A stretch of DNA of 64,000 bases from Begonia masoniana (taxonomy: Eukaryota; Streptophyta; Magnoliopsida; Cucurbitales; Begoniaceae). The stretch spans positions 52,303,749 to 52,367,748 of the forward strand of contig CM039505.1 of NCBI GenBank assembly GCA_022432975.1. The letters run 5' to 3'. A program made the translations under genes and the position numbers. The first letter of the stretch is position 1, and the number at the start of each line of letters is the position of its first letter. This document shows positions 1-12,871 of this stretch, piece after piece. The notes under the pieces are model-generated. The model was given only the letters and a program-made list of their open reading frames with translations, was not told the origin of the DNA and searched no databases.

Positions 1-1350
1 ACACAAACAGGTTGTTTTCGGACGCAACACACAACACACTCAATAAAATTGATGCAATCCACAGCATAAGAAGAGTGTGTAAAACAATCACAGACCCAAA
101 CGAAGAAACGTTAGGAGTGAAAGAAAAGCGACGGCACAAGAAACGAATAAAGCTTTTCACGCGAAAATTAAAACTCCGTCATCAAAAATAGCTTTCACAG
201 AAAAACGAAAGCTTTAAATAACCTGGGTAACTTCCATATCATCGAATCAGAACAGTTACCAAATTGGATATGACGCCGCAAGATTTAAGGAAAACAAATC
301 TTAACAAGTTCGGTTATGTGACACACCGTGTGACACTTAGGAAAGTATTTCCAACTAATCAGATATTCGCCTAATAAATTAAAAAATTATCCCATTAATC
401 ATGGGAACTCGAAGCCCAGCAGATTTTGCTATATTTTCATCAAACCGACTTACCAAATAAAAGATTTCCAAAAAGCAAGTGCCTATTGTTTTTTCAATAA
501 CTTTCTCAATATTCTCGTTTCCTTATTTTTCTTTTTCACAGAATCTTCATGATTGATAATAGAACGCCATCCAATAATCAAAATAACATATTTCTTGATC
601 ACCAAAAAATGAATTAACAATTCGATAATTATGGAATAAAATATTATTTTCATAATATATTGCCAAAAAATCAATACCAACTTATATGCAATATCTTTGC
701 ATTTGCAAAGGGTATTGCGAATCTTGAACCCAACAAAAACCCTAAAAAAATTTGATTTTCTTTAAATAATTCAACAATCCAACTCATAAAATCATATTTT
801 AATCTCTCAACGAATCGATGAATAATAATCCGCTCCCAATCAAAATATCCATCTTCCATTGACTCAGTCATGCTGACGTGGAAGCAAGGCATGGGTTGAC
901 GTGGCATGGTCCACCTAGATTATATTTTAGATACTAGAATAATTCCCACCTTATCACTCTATTCACGTGCAATTATAACGCCTCTCCCTTGAATTACTGA
1001 ATTATAACCTTTGTTTTTACTAAATTACCTTTTCACCCCTCGAATTATTCGCCTATTTGACCAGTCGGCGTAACGGTCACGCGCTGTCCTAGAAGGTCGG
1101 CGGTGGAGAGAAAGGTTTCTTTACAATCCAGAAAAGTAACCGTTGAAGTGGGACACGTGGCAGATTCTCCGTCCATCTGTCTTCTTCACTCCACCTTTGG
1201 ATTCTCTTTCTCCGCCATCTCCATTATTCCTTGTTTGGCAGCTTGGTTTGTTTTGTATCAGGGCAAGGAAGGAATACATATGTTCTTTCTTTCTCTTTAG
1301 ATTCTATCTTTCTCGCTGGAAAACCAGGTTTTCCTTATGGGTGGTCGGAG
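1..1350. other. Spacer and promoter/5' UTR of the lectin receptor kinase
   Basis: No coding region is supported here. The stretch is AT-rich and carries only short frames that do not resemble proteins. The last few hundred bases, just before the lectin receptor kinase start, are C/T-rich and probably hold its promoter and 5' leader. Confidence 0.5.
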
Positions 1351-3492
1351 ATGTTGACGATGCCGGACTTCCTGCGACTTTTTTCTGTCACTGTTATCTT
1401 CTTTTTCTCTGGTTTGTTCTTTTGCCGTTTGGAGAATGTTGTGGCAGATACAACCTCGGATTTTGACTTCGGGAGCTTGACTCTGACCAGTTTGAAGCTT
1501 CTCGGAGATGCCCACTTTAACAACGGAAGTGTTCGGCTCACTCGTGATCTCGCCGTTCCCAACTCCGGTGCCGGCAGAGTACTCTACTCTCGACCCATTA
1601 GGTTCCGCCAGCCCGGAACTCATTTCCCGGCTAGCTTCTCCACTTTTTTCTCCTTTTCTGTCATGAATCTAAACCCATCTTCGATTGGAGGCGGACTTGC
1701 ATTTATAATCTCCCCGGACGACGAAACAGTCGGTGGCGCCGGAGGCTTGCTAGGACTAGTTGACGAAAAGAGCTCTACGATGCGATTCGCAGCGGTTGAA
1801 TTCGACACTCTAATGGACGTCGAATTCAAAGACATTAACGGAAATCACGTCGGATTGGATCTGAGTAGTATGGTTTCGATGCAAGTGGCCGATCTGGAAA
1901 TGATCGGAGTTGAGTTAAAGAGCGGCAATTTAGTGAACTCGTGGATAGAGTACGACGGGTTGACTCGAGTTTTCAACATTTCGGTTTCGTATTCAAATCT
2001 GAAACCAAAAGATCCGATTTTATCAATTCCGCTCGATCTGGATCAGTTCGTAAACGATTTCATGTTCGTCGGATTCTCCGGGTCGACCCAGGGCAGCACA
2101 GAAGTTCACAGTATAGAGTGGTGGAGCTTCACCTCCTCTTTCGACTCCTATTCTCCGGTCGGATCAGTGACTCCGCCGCCTCCAATGGAGACTCTAATGA
2201 ACCCGACGGCGAACTCCGTTACTTCTTCTCCCCCTCCTTCAATTCCTCCTGCTGTTTCTGATTCAATTTCTCAGAAAAACAGCAAGTCTTCCTCTTGCCA
2301 TAATCAGCTCTGTAAACAAGGTCCCGGCGCTATCGTAGGAGTGACAACGGCCGGAGCATTCGTTCTAGCTCTTTTCGGCGGAGCTATAATCTGGGTATAT
2401 TCTAAAAAGTTCAAACATGTCAAAAAAACTGATTCTTTTCCGGATATCATCAAAATGCCGAAAGAATTCAGCTACAAAGAGCTTAAAACCGCCACGAAAT
2501 GCTTCTACGCCAGCAGAATCATCGGCCACGGCGCATTTGGGACGGTTTATAAAGGAATCCTACCAGAAACCGGCGATATCGTCGCCGTGAAAAGGTGTAA
2601 TCATAACAGTCAGGGGAAGAATGAATTTCTTTCTGAATTATCAATTATAGGTACTCTTAGGCATCGAAATTTAGTTCGACTTCAAGGGTGGTGCCACGAG
2701 AAAGGCGAAATTCTTCTAGTCTACGATTTAATGCCAAATGGAAGCCTGGATAAAGCGTTGTTCGAATCAAGAACACCTCTCCCATGGCCGCACCGGAAGA
2801 AAATTCTGCAGGGCGTTGCTTCTGCGCTAGCGTATTTACATCAAGAATGCGAAAACCAGGTGATCCACAGAGACATCAAAACCAGTAACATTATGTTAGA
2901 CGAAGGCTTCAACGGCCGGCTGGGGGATTTCGGGTTAGCTAGACAGATTGAGCACGATAAGTCGCCGGAGGCCACAGTTGCCGCCGGAACAATGGGCTAC
3001 CTAGCGCCGGAGTATCTCCTAACAGGAAGAGCTACAGATAAAACCGACGTTTTCAGCTACGGAGCGGTGGTTCTGGAAGTGGCAAGTGGAAGAAGACCAA
3101 TTGAAAAGGAAGTAAGTGTGGTTGGGAAAGTCGGCGTGAGTACTAATTTGGTGGAATGGGTTTGGAGCTTGCACAGAGAAGGGCGGTTGTTAATGGCGGC
3201 CGACGGGAGACTGGGGGGTGAGTTCGATGAAGGGGAAATGAGAAGGGTGCTGTTGATTGGGTTAGCTTGTTCGCACCCTGATCCGATGGCTCGACCGTCG
3301 ATGAGGACCGTGGTTCAGATGCTCGCCGGCGAAGCTGAAATTCCGTTAGTGCCTAGAACTAAGCCTTCCACCAGCTTCAGTACTGCTCATCTTCTCCTCA
3401 GCTTGCAGGACAGCGTGTCTGATCTTAACGGTATGATCGCCATTTCCGACACCTCCTCTGAACGGAGCTTCGACGGTCGTCCTTTAGTCTAA
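1351..3492 (+). CDS. LECRK82: L-type lectin-domain receptor kinase, class VIII (LecRK-VIII)
   Basis: Single-exon gene of 713 residues, the usual length and intron-free structure for plant L-type lectin receptor kinases. A hydrophobic signal peptide occupies about residues 1-32. A legume-lectin domain follows to about residue 270. A Pro/Ser-rich linker leads to a transmembrane helix at about 325-350. The kinase domain spans about 385-660, with a Gly-rich loop (GHGAFG), VAVKR lysine near 414, HRDIK near 506, DFG near 526 and an APE-type motif (APEYLL), so it should be an active RD kinase. The frame is open 40 codons further upstream, but the ATG at 1351 (with another at 1360) starts a clean signal peptide. 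The protein should sit in the plasma membrane and sense an extracellular ligand. Class VIII is assigned from recalled similarity and from its neighbours LPP-gamma and IMPA9, which match the At5g03140 region; class VIII.1 is not excluded. Confidence 0.93.
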   Translation: MLTMPDFLRLFSVTVIFFFSGLFFCRLENVVADTTSDFDFGSLTLTSLKLLGDAHFNNGSVRLTRDLAVPNSGAGRVLYSRPIRFRQPGTHFPASFSTFFSFSVMNLNPSSIGGGLAFIISPDDETVGGAGGLLGLVDEKSSTMRFAAVEFDTLMDVEFKDINGNHVGLDLSSMVSMQVADLEMIGVELKSGNLVNSWIEYDGLTRVFNISVSYSNLKPKDPILSIPLDLDQFVNDFMFVGFSGSTQGSTEVHSIEWWSFTSSFDSYSPVGSVTPPPPMETLMNPTANSVTSSPPPSIPPAVSDSISQKNSKSSSCHNQLCKQGPGAIVGVTTAGAFVLALFGGAIIWVYSKKFKHVKKTDSFPDIIKMPKEFSYKELKTATKCFYASRIIGHGAFGTVYKGILPETGDIVAVKRCNHNSQGKNEFLSELSIIGTLRHRNLVRLQGWCHEKGEILLVYDLMPNGSLDKALFESRTPLPWPHRKKILQGVASALAYLHQECENQVIHRDIKTSNIMLDEGFNGRLGDFGLARQIEHDKSPEATVAAGTMGYLAPEYLLTGRATDKTDVFSYGAVVLEVASGRRPIEKEVSVVGKVGVSTNLVEWVWSLHREGRLLMAADGRLGGEFDEGEMRRVLLIGLACSHPDPMARPSMRTVVQMLAGEAEIPLVPRTKPSTSFSTAHLLLSLQDSVSDLNGMIAISDTSSERSFDGRPLV

Positions 3493-6400
3493 TTTACAAA
3501 AATCAACAAACTTGATTAACCGATTACGTAGAAAATCACCATTTTTGGTGTTCATCTACAGATTTTTTTTTTTTTATCTAAATTAAATCTAAGTTTCCTG
3601 CACTTGTATTCGTTGCCGTTTTGCTGTCAAAGATCATCATTTTCCCGTATTTTTTCCTGTTTTTTTTTTTTTTTTCCCGGGAAACAAACAGAAAATTGAG
3701 GAAAAGTCAAAAGCTAATCCAATCTTAACTTTGGCTTTTAATTATACTAATTAACTAACGTCACGTCAAATAAACCTAGCTTAATCATACTCCGTGATAG
3801 TTTTCTCTGTCTTTTGAAGTACTTTAATCTCAAAAGATGGCTCAAATAAGACAAGTGTGAAGGCTTTTTCCATACCTTTTGTTTATTATGAAAGGAAAGC
3901 ACCAATAATTAGTGGGTGATAATTAAAGATTAGTTTTTGATCAAGGGTTTCTTGTGTTTCTAACTCAACAAACTTTTAGGGTTTCAATTATTTAGTGTTG
4001 TTAATGAGAGGAGAAAGTGAAAGTTAAAAAGCAAATTTAAAGAGTAATTTTTGCTAAAGCAATTAGTTTTGGCCAAACCATACAATGAATTTTATCTCTT
4101 CAAACTTCGTCTGCACGTTTAAGTGGAATCTATTTTCTCTTCACATGCGAGTCTAATTTGAAGAAAATTATCGGGACCCATGAAAACGGAGATGTCGGTG
4201 GAGGTTTGTTTTCCAGTATTAATTAGTGTAAGATTGAGTCGTAAAATTTAAAAACGAGGTATCTTAAAAGATGCTAAGAAGAACAAGGAATGCATGGACG
4301 AGAGGAGAGATGTTAGAAAGTAGAGCCAAAAGATTGGAATGGGATGAAGAAGAGGAAGGTGAAAGCTGTCGCAGTTGAAGACAAAAAAGTGCCAACACAT
4401 TTGCATGTTGTACGACAGCTAGTGATTGAATGACAACAGCCAAGAAATAGAGAAAAATCATCACTCATTGGTGGAAGAAACCTCTTTGGATTGGGTGATT
4501 TGGTGGGCAAGATCCTTGAATTCTAACGTGCGTGTTGTTCAAGAGTACCTTTTGGACAAGTAACGTATCGGTTACTAGTAAAGAGAAGATGGTTAGATTC
4601 AATTCAATCATCTATGTGAACGTATATATTTTGTTAAAAATTGGTTCAATAATTTTTTGAATTAGATTTGTAATTTGTATTGCGGTTATTTTTATCGTTT
4701 TGAAATTTGTATTACTCTATTTCAAATAGACGAGTAAGAGAGTTTAATGTGCCACAGATCCATCACTCAAGAATAAGTCCATAGAAAATTTCTAACTGAT
4801 TTTCAAGTGTTTATTTTGTAGTTCTTCATAAAGGAACATACTTTAAGAAAATCAATATCTTCGATTCAACATCCACTTACAATATGACATTCTTCAAGGT
4901 GAGATATAAATGGAAGATTAAATATACGTTCAAAGATTATTGGACATTCTAAAGAAACTGTCGTTAAACGGCCCTCCAAGGAGTATTTGGCACTTTCGAC
5001 AGCCTTGCCGATGTTATTTCAACAAGTGTGCTTTATGAAGAATATATCTGACATCTTAAGGTTTCCAGAATGGACTGGATCGCATAATTTGGACACCGTT
5101 TGCTTGGTGAATAAAACCAATTACAGAGAGGCTCGTTCTCACCACATTTATGGAAGGAGGAATATGTATTCCTTTAAACAAATGATATAACATTTCTTAG
5201 TTTTATTGTATTGCTTAAAAATACTTTTAAATTACATCAAAATAAGTATTGCATGGCTGCATGCATACATGAGAGGGCACAAGGGTAATTTCCAGAGATA
5301 AGGTTGGTTGGGCAACCGAACCACAAAGATAAAGTTGGCTGAATTATTTCTCTCATTCTTTTCATTTATTTCATGCATTAGTTTTTATCCCAAGTTTTAT
5401 TGTAAGAGGGATTTATTAAAACCCTCAAAGACTCTTATGTTTTAGTTAGTTGAAGTTGAATAGAAAATTGATGTTTTCCTCTCAAAAGTCGAGTGCTTTC
5501 TTTTCAAAGCTTTCGTGTAGCCATCATTCTTCCCGATTGATTGTCGTTGAATTATTTCCATCTTATTAGTACAGTGAAGATTATTAATCGGTCCATACCT
5601 TTCTGCCATCTTAATTGAAGGTAGAGTTTAATATAAAGGTGTACGAACTCTCAACCTATCTCGTTGGAGCACTCCTTCTATATTAGGAGACAAGATCGAA
5701 ATGTGTCATTTTTGCACTTTTTCGAACCAACCAAGATTGTTCAATTATTTTTCGCTTTGATTTTGCGTAAGAATTGGAAGGGAAAAGAGAGAAAGAGAGA
5801 GAAAATGATATATGAGAAAATTCAAAGTTGAGTCATAGAGAAAATAAGAGAGAGAAAAGGGCGAGAGGGATCTCTCATAAAATATTACTTTTATTGTAAT
5901 CTCGAGTGATACTATGCGTGATATTGTAACGTTACAGAAATACTTATTTTCTTGATTCTCTAATAAAATTTCGTTGCTGGAGTTTTGGGTCGTGAACGAA
6001 TGACGGTTTTGTCTAATCACGTAAATCTTGATTGATTCTCGTGTGTTTCACAACAATTATAAAGTACGTAACAATTATTTAAAACAGTTAATTTTATTTA
6101 AGTAGAGATGATTTCTTGGGTGTAAAGAAAGGTAAGATTGAGAAGAAAGATAAGGTCCAATTTTAGAGAATGTATGACAAGGCACTGAAAGGGATGATCG
6201 GATCGACTCTGTTCATCCAATCTGAAATAAATGAATTGGGGCCCAAACCAGGAGTCACCAACCAATGACGATTCAGAAAATACTCCATCCACACTCTCCT
6301 CACCAACAAAGATTTCCTCAAAATCTTCTAATTTTAGGTCCTTCTCAACATACCCACAAAAGTTCTTGATAAGAATTCGAATCCTTTACTGACTTTCAAC

Positions 6401-6871
6401 TCATCTGTTCGTAGAATCCATTGATTGCTCCAAACACTAATCCGGACCAGACCCAGAAAAATAACGATGCCGATTTACATGCAGGTGCTTGATGGAAGTA
6501 AAATCATGATCAAACGCCAAAAAAGATCGGATTTTTTTGTTTTTTTTATCGAACAGTGTCAGTGACTCAGAAAGAGTGAGACAGAGAAGATAATTGACGG
6601 AACACAGAACAATTTTTCTTTGTTTCAAAGTCCGTGTACCGTCTTTACAGCTTTTCCAACAATCTCAAATGGCCATGGAGGCTTAAGCTACTGACCCAGA
6701 TGTTTTTGTTTTTAGAAATCGAAAAGAAAGTTCATGTTCATCCTATCAGTGGAATTAATGGAGAAAAGGAGCAGATGAATGTAGGATTTATGATGATTAA
6801 TCACAAGTTGTTTGGCAAGAAAGAAAATGGACATCAAAATTTTCCTATTTTTCTGGAATTTGATTCTGGAC
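3493..6871. other. Gene-poor 3.4 kb spacer
   Basis: No gene can be supported. The left end holds the 3' UTR of the lectin kinase with several T runs. The segment around 5200-5760 looks LTR-like in composition and wording, but no paired repeat, primer-binding site or coding remnant was found, so it is not called. Short frames across the region have no recognisable protein content. Confidence 0.45.
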
Positions 6872-7720
6872 TTAGCCTCTTGAAGGTACTGATTTACTCC
6901 TTGTGAGAATCGGAGGCCGGGAAGAAGCTCCAACTTCTACTTCCTTTTCTTGCTCCCCTGTTTTCACTTTTTCTGTCGTTTCCAGTTTTCTGATACTTTG
7001 GCTAATTGATTCTTCCACTTGTTTATAAAATCGAATCTTCTCCTCTGATTGTTTAATTTCTTGATCGGGAACAGAGTCTCCCGGCGATTCGGGTTTCTGA
7101 ATCTCAGTTTTTTCAAGCTCTGTTTTCAGTTCTGCTGCTCTGTTATCAGTCACCAATGGCGAACCGTAGAATCTACCGGCTAAAGAAGAAGATCGATAAG
7201 GAGCGGATCGACTCCTCGTTAATATCAACGCGTTCTTTGGAGGCGAGTAAACAAAAGGCACAAACCCTTTTCCCAGTTCGTTCTCTTCTTCGTCTTCTTC
7301 GTCTTGTTCTGAATTTCCAGTTCTCCCTGCAACCACCGTTTCGTTTTTGGCAGAATCTTCCGCAGTTTCTGATTTTCTCCGGAACCCAAAATTGAAATCC
7401 GACGCCCATCCTTTTCGCTTGGTTTTTGCAGAAAAATGGCGGCAAAAGAAAGCGGTGGGAATCCAGTGACACTTGTGTCTGGTTTGAGCTTCGTCTTGTT
7501 TGGAAGTCTTTCTGGTTCTCACCTGACCCATGCAAGTGACCTTCGGAGAGGAGGGTTCTTGGGTTTCAATGGCGGAACTCTTCTTCTTCACAAACATGGG
7601 ACTGGAGCGCGACCTGCCGCTGCTTTTGCTCCCGGCATTGCTTTTCAAGAAACTCATCAATGGCTGCGGAAAATTGTCAGTCCGAGCTGGACTGGAAGCT
7701 GGTTTCGCTGGAACCTTCAT
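6872..7720 (-). CDS. Syringolide-induced protein 14-1-1-like protein
   Basis: Single-exon frame of 282 residues. The N-terminal motif (SSPARTDNFPQPLMSFL) and the following SGRSRSSPMF block are typical of a plant family annotated as syringolide-induced protein 14-1-1-like, whose molecular role is not established. Two further conserved blocks are seen: LTRSRSAPYRSSSLAGRF near the middle and LTRSKSVPSR at the C-terminus. Both are Ser/Arg-rich and look like phosphorylation sites. An acidic Glu/Asp run and a Lys/Glu-rich region lie between them. There is no signal peptide or membrane segment, so the protein is probably nuclear or cytosolic. The start at 7720 is the first ATG and gives the expected family N-terminus. 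The assignment rests on recalled motifs rather than a search. Confidence 0.8.
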   Translation of the reverse strand: MKVPAKPASSPARTDNFPQPLMSFLKSNAGSKSSGRSRSSPMFVKKKSSAIETQEPSSPKVTCMGQVRTRKTSKQDEAQTRHKCHWIPTAFFCRHFSAKTKRKGWASDFNFGFRRKSETAEDSAKNETVVAGRTGNSEQDEEDEEENELGKGFVPFVYSPPKNALILTRSRSAPYRSSSLAGRFYGSPLVTDNRAAELKTELEKTEIQKPESPGDSVPDQEIKQSEEKIRFYKQVEESISQSIRKLETTEKVKTGEQEKEVEVGASSRPPILTRSKSVPSRG

Positions 7721-9836
7721 CTTCTTCTTTCTGCGAGTATGGATTCAGATTATAGAGGTATTTTGTTTGTGTGTTGGAGTGGAGAGGATATGGGGTGGGC
7801 ATCGTCCTCCCATTTGCCTCTGTTTTCTTCTGCACATAATTTCTATATTTAATAATAATGTCTTTTTATCTTCGCACGGATGGGTGAGGGTGACTGAGTT
7901 GACTCCCGACATTTCCTTTTCCTTTTTTTGTTCTAATTTTATTTAAAGGTAGAAGAGTATTTAACTTATGCTCTTAGGGCTAAGAATATTCGATGTCCTA
8001 ATCTATTTCTATCATATTACGTTTGGCTCGCACAATTCCTCGCACACACTCGATGACACGATCGATTCCTTATATTGTAAGGCAGTCTAACTGAAATTGA
8101 TATTCAAAATTGAGTATATACGTGAAATCGAGTGAATCAAAATAATTCGAGTGAGTTAAATTAATCGTTACAAGTAAAAAAAAATGTAAAACATTTGACA
8201 AATTATATCAAAATATGACTTGTTTTACTAATGATCCAAAGTTCAATGACAATTTTTCTCGAAGAAAGAGAGAATGATAGACTAACTATTGGGGATTATT
8301 AAGGAAGATTCTTCACTCGAAAAGATCAAATTATAATTATGAAAAATGGTGGTTGAGTTCATAACAAATAATTGATCACATAAAACTAAGATTTAACCAA
8401 TTATTTGTTTTCCAAGAACTAGATCCATGAATCTAGTATGCGACGTCCCATCTACGTGTATTTTCGTTTCAAGTGACTATAAGCTGTCCAATCAATGCAA
8501 TGATTTATGCTTCACTTTGCAGTCTCGTTTCCTTTCATGTGACCCATTTGTTTCAGAAAATTCCATAAAAAAGGGTGTATTTCATGTTCAGAAAGCAAGA
8601 CCCAGACAATAGTTTCTGTGATTTAATCGTTCAGTAAATGTAAAACTTTAACAAACATACATTGGGTTCTTCTCTAGCAGAATCAGAACTCCATTACAAA
8701 TGCTAATTCCACCATGGATGAATACAACTTTGAGATCTTATCCTTACTGATAGTTACCCTGAAATTTGGTCACAATAGTAAAAGAAAGAAAGGGTTAGAG
8801 ATTATCTTGAAGAAAAGATATGGTTAATCAGAAGGGCATTCTCTAGTTCACAAGTCATATTTCTACCCAATATCTACAATTTCCAGGTTACAAATGCTGA
8901 TTTATCAGTTTCACAAGCATAAACAACTAGTCTAATGAGCCAGGCACCATTTTTTAATATTGATCTACTACATAATTAGGAGTTAGTTCTTCTGCACAAT
9001 CGGGATTCAAAGTCCACAATTAGTTGTAGTTTAGTCATCCAATTCGATGTAGAAGCTTGACTTAACTGGTTAATATTAGCTATGCTATAGATGAACTTTT
9101 AAATTCTGACAAGTACTTTCAACAGTTCTATGCAAGATCCATTACATTAGTGAATCAAGTTCCTTTCTTTAGGACTTCTTTTCAGTCTACTCTTCCACCA
9201 ATTGGATAAAAAAAAAATTCACCAAATAAATTATGCAACTAAATAACTTCCCATTTTATAACCTTTGCAATTTGTGCAAACTTCAATCAATCACACGAGA
9301 CTCATGCATTGTGCTTGGGAAGATTTTTTCTAAACAAGTCAAGAGAAGTCACGACAACCAAATGAGTTCCAATCTTCAGTAATTCAATCATACGAATCTC
9401 CACAAAACTAGGATTTTCATAAAAAAATGTAATAGAATAAGATCATCTAAAACTGCAATTTCTATTGAATCACTTGTTCGTTTTTGCTATGTAAATGAAT
9501 GATGAATGGACAATTGGTCTGAAAGGAGAGTGAGAGAAAGACATGTGACAAAGTTCAATGCCCTAGCAAGCCAACAAATTTCTCAAGCTTCAATTAACTT
9601 CATTTCTCCTGGACAAATCGTACACCTTTTTCAATGGCATATATACTTAAAGAAAAAACAAATTTCATTAGTGATCACTGCTAAAGTAAAAAAAACAACC
9701 ACAGGCAAAGCACACATGTCAATCGCGGCCATAAAGCATCAAACAATGGCAAAAGCTACAGAACTCCAGTAAAAGTACCAGTACTAACTTCATAAAGCGA
9801 AAAGGCAATGAATTACCTAAAATGCTTTCTCGTGAA
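7721..9836. other. Spacer between the 14-1-1-like gene and LPP-gamma
   Basis: No gene supported. The left part is the promoter of the minus-strand 14-1-1-like gene and the right end is the 3' UTR of the minus-strand LPP-gamma. The open frames between about 8430 and 9770 have no protein-like composition and no known motif. Confidence 0.5.
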
Positions 9837-10505
9837 TCAATCTTTCTTGAAAACATTGTTTTTTCTTGCAGATCTTGCATTCTCATATTCAAACTTCAGC
9901 ACATTGGGAATGTGAGTAGTATCCTTTACATAAAACTTTCTCCCAAATGCACTTTCTTCAATTACAGGAAAATAGCCAATCAACACTGAATTCACTACCC
10001 AAAACCACAAACCCCCTAGAAAGATTCCAAGTATAGCCCCAGCGAAAACCTGCGCGACGGAGTGGTATCCCAAATAAACCCGAGAATACACAGTCAGAAA
10101 AGCCAGAGACCAGGGCAAAAAATTGGCAGCCCATTTGTTATTTATTTCCCAAAGCCCGATTCTTTTGTGCACCAAAATAGCGAAGTACGTAGCGAAGAAG
10201 AACATATATTGGGAGTGACTGGAAGGCCAACCATGAGAATCACACGTTTCGAGCAAAGCGCATGTTTCTGGACGAGCTTGCTGGACCGACGTCTTAATTA
10301 ACTCGTTGACGAATTGCGAAATCAGAAGCCCCAAGGCGAAGAACATACCCTGGAGCTCGCGACGGAAGATAAAGTGCGAGACGAATCCACCGAGGCTAAT
10401 GAAAACGGGGACCAAGGAGATCCAGGCCAGAAAATGGCCGAGCTGATCGCCTTTCCGGTACCGGACGTGCGTTAAGGTCACAGCCTTGAGCGGTATCGTA
10501 TCCAT
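9837..10505 (-). CDS. LPPG: Lipid phosphate phosphatase gamma (PAP2 family), copy 1
   Basis: Single-exon gene of 222 residues. It belongs to the PAP2/dolichyldiphosphatase-like family that includes Arabidopsis LPP-gamma (At5g03080), which is reported to dephosphorylate phosphatidic acid in the plastid. The three phosphatase motifs are intact: KTSVQQARP near residues 70-78, PSSHSQ near 93-98, and SRVYLGYH near 140-147 with the catalytic His. Four or five hydrophobic helices surround them. The N-terminus (IPLKAVTLTHVRYRKGDQLGH) matches the family start, so the ATG at 10505 is chosen. A paralogue in the same orientation lies 1 kb to the right. Dolichyl-diphosphatase activity in the ER is an alternative role suggested by the wider family. 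Confidence 0.93.
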   Translation of the reverse strand: MDTIPLKAVTLTHVRYRKGDQLGHFLAWISLVPVFISLGGFVSHFIFRRELQGMFFALGLLISQFVNELIKTSVQQARPETCALLETCDSHGWPSSHSQYMFFFATYFAILVHKRIGLWEINNKWAANFLPWSLAFLTVYSRVYLGYHSVAQVFAGAILGIFLGGLWFWVVNSVLIGYFPVIEESAFGRKFYVKDTTHIPNVLKFEYENARSARKNNVFKKD

Positions 10506-11548
10506 GGAGAACGACGAAACGAAGCTTAATCGGTAGATTTCAGAGAATCGGAGCTGATAATTTCAGATGCCGAAGAAAATCGGAACGATTCCGGAGAGGG
10601 AGGAAGCGATTGGACTGGAAATCGGGGATGAAACCTGGTAGTCTCAGTGGCTGAGACGTGTTGGTTTCGCGAGAAAACGTCGATGGGAAAGAGAAAATAA
10701 AACGGAAATCGCCACTGGACGCGAAGTAGTTGAGAGAGCGGCCACCGCGCTGGCAACACGTCGGCAATTGGTTAAAGTTCACATGCGAAAGACCCCATGC
10801 CCTTACCCTGCGCCTAACCACACAAGCTCGGGTATGTTAAATTGGGCCGGGCCGGGTCAAACTTGTAGGAATTGTGCCTGAGGAAGCCCAAGGCCCACAC
10901 TGTAACCCATTGGAGTAAGTAAAAGTCTTCTCTTTAAGATGACTATAAGAAGCGCTAATATTTTGTTAATTCCCGTTTTACCCTTTTACTGTTTTGTCTA
11001 TACACGCCATACGAAGACAAGAAGGGACCAAGTGAGAGAGCCTAACCGATATCAGGGAGGTGCACAATCTCACATCGTTTGATAAAATGACAATACATGG
11101 TTTATAAGTAGAGTTTTCGGTCTTATCGAATACAACGTGTTTTAACCTAATTACAGGAATAAATTGTACTGGCTTCGGTTCAAAGCGGACAATATTATAC
11201 TGGGAGCACTATGAGATGTTGCACTAAGTTTGACCTATATCATCTTATATACTCTAATTTTAATAACTTAAAAAAATTATTAAACTATTTTTAATGTGAT
11301 AATCATAATGTATAGTATATAATATATATATATATAAGTAGATGAATATAATAAATTTTATGTAACACTTGAGGCCTATTTCATCCAATTGTGTAGAAGA
11401 GTTGGAGGAGTCCAATTGATGGTTAAGTTGAATTTGGTAAACCCAAAATCGCATTTATTAGTCTGATGCCTATTCTAGCTACATGCAACATAGAACTCAA
11501 AAAGAAATACCCGACTCATTGATCATATCGTCTTCTTCCATAGCTAGG
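10506..11548. other. Spacer between the two LPP-gamma genes
   Basis: Holds the promoter and 5' leader of LPP-gamma copy 1 (GC-richer up to about 10850) and then AT-rich DNA. A phrase around 11050-11110 (cacaatctcacatcg) resembles LTR wording seen again near 13190, but no complete element can be drawn. No gene is seen. Confidence 0.45.

Positions 11549-12871
<1,323 letters not shown>

Noticed and set aside
4264..4510. Two overlapping minus-strand frames with hydrophobic runs
   Set aside because: Overlapping frames of low complexity in AT-rich DNA with no motif, splice context or conserved pattern.
4987..5190. 67-codon plus-strand frame
   Set aside because: No recognisable domain; short and isolated in a region of possible repeat remnants.
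5200..5760. Solo LTR
   Set aside because: The text resembles LTRs in composition, but no target duplication, matching partner or defined ends could be found.
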